From Faecalicatena orotica (lineage in GTDB: Bacteria > Bacillota > Clostridia > Lachnospirales > Lachnospiraceae): a stretch of 64,000 bases of DNA. This document shows, in pieces, positions 18,890-30,297 of the stretch (the stretch's first letter is position 1; each line of letters begins with the position of its first letter). The stretch spans positions 647,089-711,088 of the forward strand of contig NZ_QGDL01000001.1 of NCBI RefSeq assembly GCF_003149245.1, given 5' to 3'. The notes under the pieces are model-generated. The model was not told the origin of the DNA. It saw nothing but the letters and a program-made list of their open reading frames with translations, and made no database searches. Position numbers and translations under genes: made by a program.

Positions 18890-18973
18890 GATGGGGACTT
18901 TCCCTGCCCTGCACTATCAAAAATAGTAGTACTTCCACATTAGTGGTTTTGGGGGCAAAGAAGTATCCCCATC
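18890..18973 (-). terminator. Terminator candidate after hsdR
   Basis: On the minus strand an 8-bp stem GATGGGGA/TCCCCATC with a large loop is followed by seven T residues. It lies directly after the hsdR stop and also separates the defence operon from the convergent polymerase remnant. Confidence 0.5.
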
Positions 18974-18976
18974 CTT

Positions 18977-21900
18977 TTAATTTTCAGTTGTGTCAGTAAA
19001 CTGCGGAGTTCCACCTATACCATAAAACTTCTCATAGAACTGTTTCAGTTTTTCAATAACTGTCTTTTTCTTATTAGCACGATTGCTGCCACCAAATCTG
19101 CTGACAGGAGGCATTAATCTATCAATGTCAGTTCCAACAGTTTTTACTTCGCCTTCACGGAATGCGTTCTCAAGGAAAGTACGAGTTTCGACCGGCTTAA
19201 GACGTTCTTCTTTTATTATGGTATTCAGTTCATTTTCTCTCATTTCAACAACATAATTTTGCCATTCTATTAGAACATCATCTACATCATTAATTCCATG
19301 AAGGAATGTTTCTATCAGTTCCTTTTTGCTACGAAGTTCTGGACTTGCATCAACGGCCTTTTTAATTGTAATGAGAATTTCCTTATCTTCACAATGTGCG
19401 TCGTGATATTTCTTTACCAACATCAAAATGTAATCGATGTTGATTTCCACCTGCTTGATAAGTTCAACTTCAAAAACAATGTCATCCGTTATATCAGAAA
19501 GCTCGCCCTGTTCTCGTTTGCGTTTCCATTCATCCCTTAAATCCTGATAACGTCCGAGATAATCCTGCAAATCTCTATCTGTGATTAACTCTTTCTCCTT
19601 GAACTCATCAAATGCTACTAATAGATTTCTCATACGAAGGATCGCACCAAAGAGTGAAATGAAATCCTTTTGATTCTGTTCCCCAACAATCTGCGTCTCA
19701 TACAATGGAAACTTCGTGTTAAGTTCTTCTATCATATCGATATAACCCGGCATTTGTTTTCCCTCTACAGATTCATACCCATAATAGTAATCTTTAAAAC
19801 TCTGCATCAGAACAATCCCGCCTGCCCCCTCGTCTCCAAATGTAGAAATAGCAGAATCAACTCTCTTCTGGAGATTTCTAAAGCACACAATATTACCAAA
19901 GGTTTTGATGCTATTCAAAATTCGGTTCGTTCTACTAAATGCCTGAATAAGACCATGCGACCTTAGATTTTTATCAACCCATAATGTATTAAGCGTTGTA
20001 GCATCAAAACCTGTAAGGAACATATTTACTACAATGAGCATATCCAATTCCTTATTCTTCATTCTGAGCGATACGTCTTTATAATAGCTTTGGAACCTGT
20101 CCGATGAAGTATCATAATTCGTATGGAACATGAGGTTGTAATCATTGATAGCACCTTCCAAGAAGTCTCTCGCAGTTTTGCTTAATTGAGATGTATCTTC
20201 TGGATTTTCTTCTTCCAGAATGTCCTCCTGTTCCTCTTCATTCGCACTGTAACTATATATTACAGCAATCTTCAAATCCTTTGTAGGGTCTGCCTTAATT
20301 TGGTTGCGAAATTCCTCATAGTAGGCTTTTGCCATTTCAACCGAAGAAACTGCAAAAATAGAGTTAAATCCACTCAGTCTTTGCTTTTGTTTAATCTCTT
20401 CAATCTTACCCCTTTCAGCAAATGCAACCTCCGCAATATTAATTAAGGAGTTGTAGACATATGACTTGTCCCCACGATAGGTCTTTTGGTCGAAATGCTC
20501 CAAAATATAGCTTGTAATTTTCTTGATACGCTGCGGATCCTCAAATGCTTTCTTCCTGTCAATATCACGAACCATTTCATCATCGATATCCGGCTCGCTC
20601 TTCATCGTCTGATGGTATTCCACCTTAAACGGAAGTACATTCTTATCATTAATAGCATCCACAATTGTATAGGTATGCAACTGGTCACCGAATGTCTGCT
20701 CCGTGGTTGTAAATTTAGCATTTCTTATAGAGCCAATATTCGCAGGAAAAATCGGAGTTCCAGTAAATCCAAACATATAGTATTTTTTGAAACTCGATAC
20801 AATGGCTGCGTGCATATCACCGAATTGACTTCGATGGCATTCGTCAAAAATGATGACAACCTGCTTGGTAAACACCGGATGGTCTTTCGGGAACTTCTTT
20901 ATAAAAGATGACAGTTTCTGTATCGTGGTAATAATAATCTTGGACTTGCTATTTTTTAACTGTTTCTCAAGCACCTTCGTAGATGAGTTGCTGTCGGCTG
21001 CACCACTTTCAAATCTATCATATTCTTTCATTGTCTGATAGTCCAAATCTTTACGGTCTACCACAAACAACACTTTGTCTATAAACGAAAGGTTTGAAGC
21101 CAATCGAGCAGTCTTGAAGGAAGTCAATGTTTTTCCACTACCTGTTGTATGCCATATATATCCACCTGCGGCTATATCCCCATACTTCTTGTAATTATGA
21201 GCAATCTCGATTCTGTTAAGAATTCTTTCCGTTGCAGTAATCTGATATGGTCTCATAACCATCAGCATATTTTCCGACGTGAAAACACAATATTTCGTTA
21301 AAATATTTAGGATTGTATGCTTTGCAAAAAAAGTCTTTGTAAAGTCAATCAAATCTGGGATAACACGGTTTTTTCCGTCTGCCCAGAAAGAAGTAAATTC
21401 AAAACTATTACTTGTCTTTCCCTTCTTCGTTTTTGATGCTTCTGAATCCTTGATTGCGTTATATCTGGTGCTGTTTGAGTAGTATTTTGTGTTTGTGCCA
21501 TTTGAAATGACATAAATCTGCACATACTCAAACAAGCCATATCCGTCACTAAATGAATCTCGTTCATATCGGTTAATCTGATTAAATGCCTCACGAATTG
21601 GAATACCTCTTCGCTTCAACTCAATATGTACCAATGGGAATCCGTTCACTAATACAGTAACATCGTACCTATTATCATGCCTTGCACCTTGGTCTGTTGT
21701 GACCACATACTGGTTGATTACCTGCAACCTGTTATTGTGAGTATTCTTCCTATCAATGAGCGTGATATTTTTTGACATATTATCATCACGCTTTAAAACC
21801 TGTACATTGTCCTCTTGGATTTTACGGGTTTTCTCAACCACACCATCGTTACCGTTGGCAATACAGTCTTTGAAAAATCTCTCCCATTCTGTATCCGAGA

Positions 21901-22123
21901 ACCTATAATCGTTCAGTTCCTCAAGCTGCTTACGGATATTCGCAACCATGCCCGCCTCGGTGTGAATTTGCAGATACTCATATCCTTGCTCCGTGAGCAT
22001 TCGAATAAATTCTTTCTCTAACGCTGCCTCACTTTGATAAGCATCAGAACGCTGTTTCACAGGCTCATATTGTGTAACCACAGTATTTTCATTTGTCTCT
22101 GCGACTATATTAAAATATGGCAC
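18977..22123 (-). CDS. hsdR: Type I restriction endonuclease subunit R
   Basis: A full-length 1048-aa HsdR, the translocating and cutting subunit of the HsdR2M2S complex. The N-terminal PD-(D/E)xK nuclease is visible as YDVTVLV (Asp154) and HIELKRR (Glu168, Lys170). The superfamily 2 motor has Walker A TTGSGKT (326-332), DECH (427-430) and MFGFTGTP. The C-terminal helical domain binds the methylase. Translation starts at a GTG with AGGAGG nine bases upstream, 15 bases after the preceding gene. No lesion is seen, so restriction should be active whenever the M and S subunits assemble. Confidence 0.96.
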   Translation of the reverse strand: MPYFNIVAETNENTVVTQYEPVKQRSDAYQSEAALEKEFIRMLTEQGYEYLQIHTEAGMVANIRKQLEELNDYRFSDTEWERFFKDCIANGNDGVVEKTRKIQEDNVQVLKRDDNMSKNITLIDRKNTHNNRLQVINQYVVTTDQGARHDNRYDVTVLVNGFPLVHIELKRRGIPIREAFNQINRYERDSFSDGYGLFEYVQIYVISNGTNTKYYSNSTRYNAIKDSEASKTKKGKTSNSFEFTSFWADGKNRVIPDLIDFTKTFFAKHTILNILTKYCVFTSENMLMVMRPYQITATERILNRIEIAHNYKKYGDIAAGGYIWHTTGSGKTLTSFKTARLASNLSFIDKVLFVVDRKDLDYQTMKEYDRFESGAADSNSSTKVLEKQLKNSKSKIIITTIQKLSSFIKKFPKDHPVFTKQVVIIFDECHRSQFGDMHAAIVSSFKKYYMFGFTGTPIFPANIGSIRNAKFTTTEQTFGDQLHTYTIVDAINDKNVLPFKVEYHQTMKSEPDIDDEMVRDIDRKKAFEDPQRIKKITSYILEHFDQKTYRGDKSYVYNSLINIAEVAFAERGKIEEIKQKQRLSGFNSIFAVSSVEMAKAYYEEFRNQIKADPTKDLKIAVIYSYSANEEEQEDILEEENPEDTSQLSKTARDFLEGAINDYNLMFHTNYDTSSDRFQSYYKDVSLRMKNKELDMLIVVNMFLTGFDATTLNTLWVDKNLRSHGLIQAFSRTNRILNSIKTFGNIVCFRNLQKRVDSAISTFGDEGAGGIVLMQSFKDYYYGYESVEGKQMPGYIDMIEELNTKFPLYETQIVGEQNQKDFISLFGAILRMRNLLVAFDEFKEKELITDRDLQDYLGRYQDLRDEWKRKREQGELSDITDDIVFEVELIKQVEINIDYILMLVKKYHDAHCEDKEILITIKKAVDASPELRSKKELIETFLHGINDVDDVLIEWQNYVVEMRENELNTIIKEERLKPVETRTFLENAFREGEVKTVGTDIDRLMPPVSRFGGSNRANKKKTVIEKLKQFYEKFYGIGGTPQFTDTTEN

Positions 22124-22138
22124 GTTCGTTCTCCTCCT

Positions 22139-22759
22139 TTATCGCTTTTGTCTTAGGCAGTTGCTTGGTCTGTCGCATTCATATTGATAGTTCACAAAAC
22201 TTTTCAAACTGCATCTACCATCTTTTCTGTACACGCAATCATTTTCCGGCAACTGTTCTCTCTCTTTTATCTTCTTCTCATCTTTGAGTTTCACATTCAG
22301 AGTTCCTGCTTTTCCATATTCAATGAAGAGAAAAGAGGACATGGAATGCAACAAAGTATTAATCGCACTATTCCCACTGCTTACTACTCTGAATTTCTCC
22401 AATGCATTTATGTCCAATGATTCTATGGATACCAACTTGAAGTATACGGTCGGATATGTAAACTTCTGAAATAATTCTTCTTCATAATAATCCGGATATC
22501 CTTCTTTTGGTTTTTCATATGCTACTTCACTTATTTCACACAGATATGCCGCCCCTCTTGAATATAACACAATTGACGGTTTCTCCGCCTCTAAAATAGC
22601 CTCAATAGACTTTTTCGATGGAACGGTACCTAATTTCCCGAACCAGCAATAGCCAAGTTCCTCAGCCTTTTCCTGATGTAACTCTATGCAGTTTTGTATA
22701 ATCTGCTTTCCATAACGCAAGACCAGAAGTTTTTGCCCTTGCTGTAGTCCGTTTATCAT
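22139..22759 (-). CDS. Accessory protein between hsdS and hsdR, possibly PUA-like (EVE/ASCH)
   Basis: A 206-aa protein I cannot assign with certainty. GYCWFGKLGTVPS, then IVLYSRGAAYLCEISEVAYEK and a late FTYPTVYFKLVSIE, have the order of segments seen in PUA-like EVE/ASCH domains, which read modified bases; this is a by-eye suggestion only. The C-terminus has CVYRKDGRC and YECDRPSNC, four cysteines that could hold zinc. It starts three bases after the hsdS stop and ends 15 before hsdR, so it is made with the restriction subunits and probably acts with them. It could modulate restriction or sense modified phage DNA. Confidence 0.6.
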   Translation of the reverse strand: MINGLQQGQKLLVLRYGKQIIQNCIELHQEKAEELGYCWFGKLGTVPSKKSIEAILEAEKPSIVLYSRGAAYLCEISEVAYEKPKEGYPDYYEEELFQKFTYPTVYFKLVSIESLDINALEKFRVVSSGNSAINTLLHSMSSFLFIEYGKAGTLNVKLKDEKKIKEREQLPENDCVYRKDGRCSLKSFVNYQYECDRPSNCLRQKR

Positions 22760-22762
22760 TTT

Positions 22763-24568
<1,806 letters not shown>

Positions 24569-24571
24569 AAA

Positions 24572-26182
24572 TTACACCTCTATTTCTGCAATAATCTTGT
24601 CGATTTCATCACGCAGTTCCTGTTCGCGGGCAACGATTCTCTTAATTTCAGCATTGAGTTCATTAATATCAATTTTTTCTCTTGTATCCTCAACCTCAAC
24701 ATAAGTCGATACAGAAAGATTAAATGAATTTTCTGCAATTTCATTGTAACTTGCCAAATGAGAAAAATGAGGAATGTCTTCTCTGCTGCTGAAAACATCA
24801 ACAATACGGTTGATATTATCCGGAGTCAATTTATTGTTGTTCGTAACCTTTATACACTCATTACTTGCATCAATGAATAAAGTCTTGTTATCCACCTTAT
24901 TTTTCTTCATTACCATGATACAAGTTGCAATTGATGTTCCAAAGAAGAGATTACTTGGAAGTTGAATGACACAATCCACATAGTTATTATCAATTAAATA
25001 CTTACGGATTTTCTGTTCCGCACCGCCTCTATACATGATGCCGGGGAAACATACAATAGTTGCTGTTCCGTTGGACGCAAGCCATGAAAGGCTGTGCATG
25101 ATAAATGCCAAGTCCGCTTTGCTCTTAGGAGCCAAGACACCAGCCGGAGAGAATCGCGGGTCATTGATTAACAAGGGATTCTCGTCTCCTGCCCACTTGA
25201 TGGAATACGGAGGATTCGAAACAATAAGTTCAAACGGTTCATCATCCCAATGCTGTGGATTTGTTAATGTGTCATCGCACTCAATATCAAATTTATCGAA
25301 CCCGATATCATGCAGGAACATATTGATACGGCATAGGTTGTATGTAGTGATATTGATTTCCTGTCCGTAAAATCCTGTCTTAACTGCATCTTTCCCAAGA
25401 ATCTTCTCTGCTTTTAAAAGTAACGAGCCGGATCCACACGCAGGATCATATACCTTGTTAACAGATGTTTTTCCTACGGTTCCCAAACGAGTAAGCAGTT
25501 CTGATACATCCGCAGGGGTAAAAAATTCTCCCCCAGACTTTCCTGCGTTTGATGCATACATTGTCATCAAATATTCATAGGCATCTCCAAACGCATCAAT
25601 ATCATGGTCCTTTACCGAACCAAGATTCATGTCCGCTACACCGTTAAGCAATTTTACCAAGCGTTCATTTCTCTTTGCCACTGTCGAACCAAGTTTATTG
25701 CTATTAACATCAAAGTCATCAAACAATCCGGCAAAGCTTCCTTCAGATTCACTTCCTTTTGCCGATTCTTCAATGTTCTGGAATATCATCTCAAGGAACA
25801 CATTGAGGTTCTCCTTTACATTCTTAGGCTTTCCCTCACAGTCAATAAAAACAGCCTTATCATTAGAGCAATTTTTATGTACATTACAAAAAAGTTCACT
25901 TGGTGGAATAAAAAATCCCTTTTCTTCAACAAGACCTTCCTTTGCTTCCTTCGCCTCATCATCATGCATCTTTGCATAATCAAAATCCGTGTTACCGGCT
26001 TCTATCTCGCCTTGGTTAACATAAGCAGCGAGGTTCTCAGAGATGTATCTATAGAACATAGTCCCAAGAACATAATTCTTGAAATCCCATCCATCCACCG
26101 CGCCTCTTAATTCATCGGCTATTGCCCAAATTGCACGATGCAGAGTTTCTCTCTCTTGCTCTTTCTTGTTATCAATTGCCAT
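24572..26182 (-). CDS. hsdM: Type I DNA methyltransferase subunit M
   Basis: A 536-aa adenine N6-methyltransferase. The N-terminal helical HsdM domain begins TLHRAIWAIADELRGAVDGW, the AdoMet-binding motif I is DPACGSG (246-252) and the catalytic motif IV is NPPY (323-326). A C-terminal coiled segment (ELNAEIKRIVAREQELRDEI) contacts HsdS. I chose the ATG at 26182 because GGAGG stands eight bases upstream; it overlaps the end of the small HTH gene by 11 bases, implying coupling. The protein methylates the host target and, with HsdS alone, forms a trimeric methylase. Confidence 0.96.
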   Translation of the reverse strand: MAIDNKKEQERETLHRAIWAIADELRGAVDGWDFKNYVLGTMFYRYISENLAAYVNQGEIEAGNTDFDYAKMHDDEAKEAKEGLVEEKGFFIPPSELFCNVHKNCSNDKAVFIDCEGKPKNVKENLNVFLEMIFQNIEESAKGSESEGSFAGLFDDFDVNSNKLGSTVAKRNERLVKLLNGVADMNLGSVKDHDIDAFGDAYEYLMTMYASNAGKSGGEFFTPADVSELLTRLGTVGKTSVNKVYDPACGSGSLLLKAEKILGKDAVKTGFYGQEINITTYNLCRINMFLHDIGFDKFDIECDDTLTNPQHWDDEPFELIVSNPPYSIKWAGDENPLLINDPRFSPAGVLAPKSKADLAFIMHSLSWLASNGTATIVCFPGIMYRGGAEQKIRKYLIDNNYVDCVIQLPSNLFFGTSIATCIMVMKKNKVDNKTLFIDASNECIKVTNNNKLTPDNINRIVDVFSSREDIPHFSHLASYNEIAENSFNLSVSTYVEVEDTREKIDINELNAEIKRIVAREQELRDEIDKIIAEIEV

Positions 26183-26390
26183 CTTCCTGACCTCCATTAT
26201 TTTTATCTGCATCTGCACTCTTTCCGCTTTCAATCCAAGCATCTACTTCTGACACTCGGAATCGATATTGTCTTCCGACCTTATGAAAGGGAATCGTGTC
26301 CTTTTTTATCCAATTTCGTATTGTATCTTTGCTACACCCAAGGTGGTTAGCAATCTCCTGAAGAGTGTACCATCTTTCCAAATTATCCAT
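26172..26390 (-). CDS. Excisionase-like helix-turn-helix protein
   Basis: A 72-aa protein of the HTH_17 (MerR-like/Xis) type: YTLQEIANHLGCSKDTIRNWIKKD then PFHKVGRQYRFRVSEVDAWI. The family includes excisionases and small regulators. Here it sits between a NACHT gene (10 bases) and hsdM (11-base overlap), so a role as operon regulator is more likely than excision, because no integrase is adjacent. AAGGAG precedes the ATG. The C-terminus is a short acidic tail (SADADKNNGGQEDGN). Confidence 0.88.
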   Translation of the reverse strand: MDNLERWYTLQEIANHLGCSKDTIRNWIKKDTIPFHKVGRQYRFRVSEVDAWIESGKSADADKNNGGQEDGN

Positions 26391-26400
26391 AATCTACTCC

Positions 26401-28767
26401 TTATCTGTACCCGCTATTGTAATAAGCACTTTTAAGTTGTCTGTGGTAACTTTTCATTTTATTAAAAACTTTAACTGTTTCTGAACTATGTTTCATCACA
26501 TTTTTCGCATAGTCCATAAATGCATCCGGGTCATCATAAATTGCAAATGGCTCTATATACGCCTCAATTCCGAAATCAATCAGCAACCTATTCTCATATA
26601 TCAAATAGCCGCAATCTTCTCCGTTCTTACTCTGTTCACTAAAGAAATCATAGACATCCTGCGGTCTTGAATCTATAAGCAACACTTTATTCCCGTTGAC
26701 CGAATTTTCCTGTCCTATAATTCTTCGACCTGTTCTATAGTCAAAAGTATGTCCTCCAACATAATCAGCGTAAAGAGTAAAGGTATAATCATGTTCAATG
26801 CCGATTTCACGCAAGACATAATCCACCAATATCGACTTTGCATAATTCTCTATCCTTGGATAGAGAATTCCGCTTGCATTCATCTGTTTACGATGGAAAT
26901 CCACTATCAATGTGTCTATTTCTTCGATAAACACACCATTGAAACAATGCTGTAGAAATCCTAAAAACGACTGAGTTTCATCTTTCACAAAAATATCATC
27001 CAAAAAAGGTTTTAGTAAAAACAACTTAAACTTGTCTTCCACTTTTCCCTTTAACATATCCAAGCCGCTAAATGACTCCAGTTGACCATATGGTACATTT
27101 CGAAGCGAATTGCTAAGTTTTTTCATTTCATCTGTATTGGATTTAGCATAGTATTGGGTAAACAAATATTCCTGAAATCCCGGGTCAATATAGAAAATAT
27201 CATATGCTTTTTCATACATGATGCAGGCGGTAGAGCAGACATCATGCTTAAAATTCTTTACTTTCATTTTTCCCGGATTTTTAAACTTGTGATGCTTATC
27301 CAACATATTAAAATAAGTATCAAACTCCGAGTTACTCAGTGATAATTTACCGTCTCTATAGGTGTATGCACAAAACTGTTCAAAAACTTCTGAAAACTGC
27401 TCTGCATCGTCCACGCTTTTGAACACTCTATCGTATGGTTTCTTATTATCATCATGCCCAGACAAAAGAGCCTCATATGTAACTTTATAGAACAACACGC
27501 GGTCAGAACTAAATCTGCCGTATTGAGAATAGTTCATTGTTACATAGGTCAGTAACAACGGATGAGATGCAAAAATACCATCTTTCTGCAGAAAACCGTG
27601 TTGGATATAGTCCATAACAGTTTCTTTCGCCTCCAAGTCATTATTATATGTTAGGATTTTTTCTATAAGTTTTTCAGATTGTTCCGTATCAAACGGCCAC
27701 ACATATAGCCTTGTGTAACCGTGTATTCCACTAAGAGCATCATTATTTCTTGATGTAATTAGAATCTGCACATCTTCATATTTTTCACTAAATTTCTCAA
27801 ACTGCTCAAGAAACACATCGACTTCCGATGGGTCAATCTCATCAAATCCATCTAACAACAGTTTTATTCTGCCTGTTAACAACAAACTCTGCGCTATTTC
27901 GGATGTAAATTTCTCATCTCTTGAGTGTACAGACTCCACAATAAAATCAAACAAATTATCACTATTCTTAAAATGACGTAATTCAATAAATATTGGCAAC
28001 TCGCCAGTTTGTGGGTATTCTTCTGCTGCCACAAGGAAAAGATGCTGTAGCATAAGTGATTTTCCACAGCCTCCACTTCCTATAAGCAGAGTTCTATTAT
28101 TGTCATAATCTTCAAGACCACGTTTTGTTTTATGTATATCTTTGATTGCCTGTAAGGTAGGATTATCCAAATAGGTAGTTGTAATCTCCTTTTTGTCTGC
28201 GAATACTCGTTCTGATTCGCCAATTATATTGCACACGAAAAATTCTTCCAATGGAACTTCCGTGCCACCAATCAATCGCATCACACCGTAGCGTTGTGAT
28301 GCTTTCTTTGTATATTCCACAAAATCAGATTTAATATTGCCTGAACGATAAATATCTGCAAGTATCTCTTGTCCTGTTCCCTTACCATCAATAATTGCCT
28401 TAAATTGCTGTGCTACCGCTACGCACAGCAATTCTTTATTTACTTGCTCCGTACCCGGACTGTTTATGCCGAAATTAACCAACAGACCTCTTACATTTCT
28501 ATCATCAATTGTATCATGTAAGACCTCTACTACTTTATCCTCATCAAATTCTTTTCTTAGATTTGACCAATGGTTACGCGGTGAAGAAGAACCCTGAAAC
28601 CATTTGTCATAACTCGAATCATCCCCCGGCAGTTTCTCTCTGCTTTTATCAGTTTGAAGAACTGTCTCTACAAAAAAGCGTGGAATTTCACAAGTCGTAT
28701 ATTGACCCTTTAAATATCCATCCTTTTCGCCAATATAAAAAGCCTGAAAAAATTCAAAATATTTCAC
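26401..28767 (-). CDS. NACHT-domain NTPase (putative antiphage STAND protein)
   Basis: A 788-aa protein. The N-terminal about 210 residues are of unknown fold (FYIGEKDGYLKGQYTT; LLCVAVAQQFKAIID). The central NACHT module has Walker A GSGGCGKS (230-237), Walker B LLLDGFDEID (303-312) with the small-residue/acidic pattern of NACHT proteins, and sensor ILITSR (335-340). The C-terminal part is helical, followed by about 130 residues that look like a separate domain (GHTFDYRTGRRIIGQ). Bacterial NACHT proteins are known antiphage sensors that oligomerise on a phage signal; no nuclease, TIR or protease motif is evident, so the effector is unidentified. It starts at GTG behind GGAGGAG and is the first gene of the restriction operon. 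Confidence 0.85.
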   Translation of the reverse strand: MKYFEFFQAFYIGEKDGYLKGQYTTCEIPRFFVETVLQTDKSREKLPGDDSSYDKWFQGSSSPRNHWSNLRKEFDEDKVVEVLHDTIDDRNVRGLLVNFGINSPGTEQVNKELLCVAVAQQFKAIIDGKGTGQEILADIYRSGNIKSDFVEYTKKASQRYGVMRLIGGTEVPLEEFFVCNIIGESERVFADKKEITTTYLDNPTLQAIKDIHKTKRGLEDYDNNRTLLIGSGGCGKSLMLQHLFLVAAEEYPQTGELPIFIELRHFKNSDNLFDFIVESVHSRDEKFTSEIAQSLLLTGRIKLLLDGFDEIDPSEVDVFLEQFEKFSEKYEDVQILITSRNNDALSGIHGYTRLYVWPFDTEQSEKLIEKILTYNNDLEAKETVMDYIQHGFLQKDGIFASHPLLLTYVTMNYSQYGRFSSDRVLFYKVTYEALLSGHDDNKKPYDRVFKSVDDAEQFSEVFEQFCAYTYRDGKLSLSNSEFDTYFNMLDKHHKFKNPGKMKVKNFKHDVCSTACIMYEKAYDIFYIDPGFQEYLFTQYYAKSNTDEMKKLSNSLRNVPYGQLESFSGLDMLKGKVEDKFKLFLLKPFLDDIFVKDETQSFLGFLQHCFNGVFIEEIDTLIVDFHRKQMNASGILYPRIENYAKSILVDYVLREIGIEHDYTFTLYADYVGGHTFDYRTGRRIIGQENSVNGNKVLLIDSRPQDVYDFFSEQSKNGEDCGYLIYENRLLIDFGIEAYIEPFAIYDDPDAFMDYAKNVMKHSSETVKVFNKMKSYHRQLKSAYYNSGYR

Positions 28768-28955
28768 TGGCTTTCTCCTCCTTCTGTAACTTTCTATGTC
28801 TTTCGATAAGATTCCGTAAACATTCTATTCCCTTCCATAAAGGCTCTATCCCACATTCCGTGCCAAAAATTCCTTAATATTCTAAAATATAAGTGTGCGG
28901 GGTAGTAGGTGTATATTTCACAATCCATACGATTTATTCATAGTTATTCCTACTT

Positions 28956-28984
28956 ATTATACACTTTTTTACCCCCAAACACAA
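28956..28984 (-). promoter_or_regulatory. Promoter candidate of the NACHT-hsd operon
   Basis: TTGTGT (28979-28984) and a perfect TATAAT (28956-28961) are 17 bases apart on the minus strand. Transcripts would have a leader of about 180 bases before the NACHT GTG. No other promoter as good is seen upstream of the operon. Confidence 0.6.
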
Positions 28985-29233
28985 TATGGGTAGAAAAATA
29001 TTCCCCCAAGTCCTGAGCGATGACTTTATAAACTGCTTGCTGATATCTGACTCGCCCGACGGGGCCTTGTTCCAAAGGGTCTCCTATCAGCACAACTGAA
29101 TACAGAAGCTGTCAGTCTGATTGGAACAACTGACCTAACCCATTGGAGGATTCCGTTTGGGACGGTCATCTGTGCTCTTTTTCAGACTGTTTTGCCAAGG
29201 TCTCCTCCAAGCAAACCTATGGAGGAAAATCTT
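28985..29233 (+). other. Structured 5' leader of the gene at 29234
   Basis: No gene is present. Several complementary segments occur: GCTGATA with TATCAGC, GTTCCAA with TTGGAAC, and CCCA with TGGG flanking GGAGGATT, an extra Shine-Dalgarno-like sequence. Together they suggest a folded leader. No known riboswitch was recognised. Confidence 0.35.
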
Positions 29234-29956
29234 ATGGCAAACACAGTAGTAACCCCTTATAAGTACAGCACCAGAACAGCAGTTGACGGAGCAACACTTG
29301 AACCAGGGCAAGTAATGGTACCTTGTTGGCTCCAAGATGGGTACAAATTAAATGCAGAAGAGAAAAAGCGTTGTACCTTCATCCGTTACGGCAAATTTAA
29401 ATTCCATATCGGCTTCATTCCTATAAGAATTGAAGGATATGAAACTTACATGGCAGGATTCAACAAAGAAATCAATGATTACATGAAGGAACGCAGAGAA
29501 GGTCGATGCATTATTGGCTACAAGGCAAACGGCGAACCAATCTGCTGCCCTAAATCTAAGCGCTGCAAAGGATGTGAAAGTCGATATGACCAGAGAATCA
29601 AACGTTACAATCTATTCAAGGACCGTTTCGACATTCTTTCTTTGGACTACTGTTATGAGGATGAAGAATTTGATGTAGCTGATGAAAATGTAGAATCTCC
29701 AGAGACTATCGCATGTGCATCTGAGGACTTGACAGAAGAAGAACTCAATACGCTTGTTCTTGCCCATTTTGAGCAGGAAAATCCTCGTTACGCCACTATC
29801 ATCAAACTCAGTAAACAGAACCTTCCTATCGAAGAAATCTGTGAGGCAATCAAACTTAAGCCAAGCCGTGGGCGTGAAGAAATCAACAACGCATACAACG
29901 CTCTTTGCGATTATTTGAACCTTGGCACCTATAAAATCAAGAAAAAGAGCAGATAA
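29234..29956 (+). CDS. Mobile-element protein with C-terminal sigma-like helix-turn-helix
   Basis: A 240-aa protein I know only as a hypothetical of clostridial mobile elements. It has a central cysteine cluster (CIIGYKANGEPICCPKSKRC, then CKGCESRYD), likely zinc-binding, an acidic linker, and a C-terminal helical part (LTEEELNTLVLAHFEQEN, IEEICEAIKLKPSRGR) shaped like a sigma region 4 HTH. The ATG at 29234 follows GGAGGAAAA; the 14 codons ahead of it belong to the leader. It is divergent from the NACHT operon and convergent with parB, so a regulatory or replication role is plausible. Confidence 0.65.
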   Translation: MANTVVTPYKYSTRTAVDGATLEPGQVMVPCWLQDGYKLNAEEKKRCTFIRYGKFKFHIGFIPIRIEGYETYMAGFNKEINDYMKERREGRCIIGYKANGEPICCPKSKRCKGCESRYDQRIKRYNLFKDRFDILSLDYCYEDEEFDVADENVESPETIACASEDLTEEELNTLVLAHFEQENPRYATIIKLSKQNLPIEEICEAIKLKPSRGREEINNAYNALCDYLNLGTYKIKKKSR

Positions 29957-30012
29957 CATCTGCCCCAAACAGCACGGAAGCAACAGTACCACTACGGTAC
30001 TGCCGCTCCCTT

Positions 30013-30297
30013 TTAATGTTTTAAAACTGGCTTTCTGCCATTAAGTTGAAATTCATCATGCCCTTGTATGTCTCTGATTGCTTTCTTCAATGTCCTGCAT
30101 TTTGAATGGCTATGATATGGGTCTGATGCATGATGCTTATGAAAAACTATGACCTGCTCCCTATCCGGAAGTTCAATACTATGAAGATACCAAATATGTT
30201 TTGTATTTTTGAACATAAGTGTTACATCATACTCATTCGCCATGATAATCGAAAAATATTTTTTATCAATGGTTTCAAGTTCCTTAGTGCTAAACAA
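30013..30297 (-). CDS. Small hypothetical protein downstream of parB
   Basis: A 94-aa protein with MANEYDVTLMFKNTKHIW and VIVFHKHHASDPYHSHSKCR, rich in histidine in the centre, function unknown. The likely start is a TTG at 30297, eleven bases behind GAGGG, overlapping the parB stop by eight bases, so translation is probably coupled to parB. It belongs to the par operon of the former element. Confidence 0.55.
   Translation of the reverse strand: MFSTKELETIDKKYFSIIMANEYDVTLMFKNTKHIWYLHSIELPDREQVIVFHKHHASDPYHSHSKCRTLKKAIRDIQGHDEFQLNGRKPVLKH

Noticed and set aside
26172-26390. The small HTH protein as excisionase of the island
   Set aside because: It is embedded in the restriction operon, 8 to 18 kb from either recombinase, and overlaps hsdM, which suggests operon regulation.
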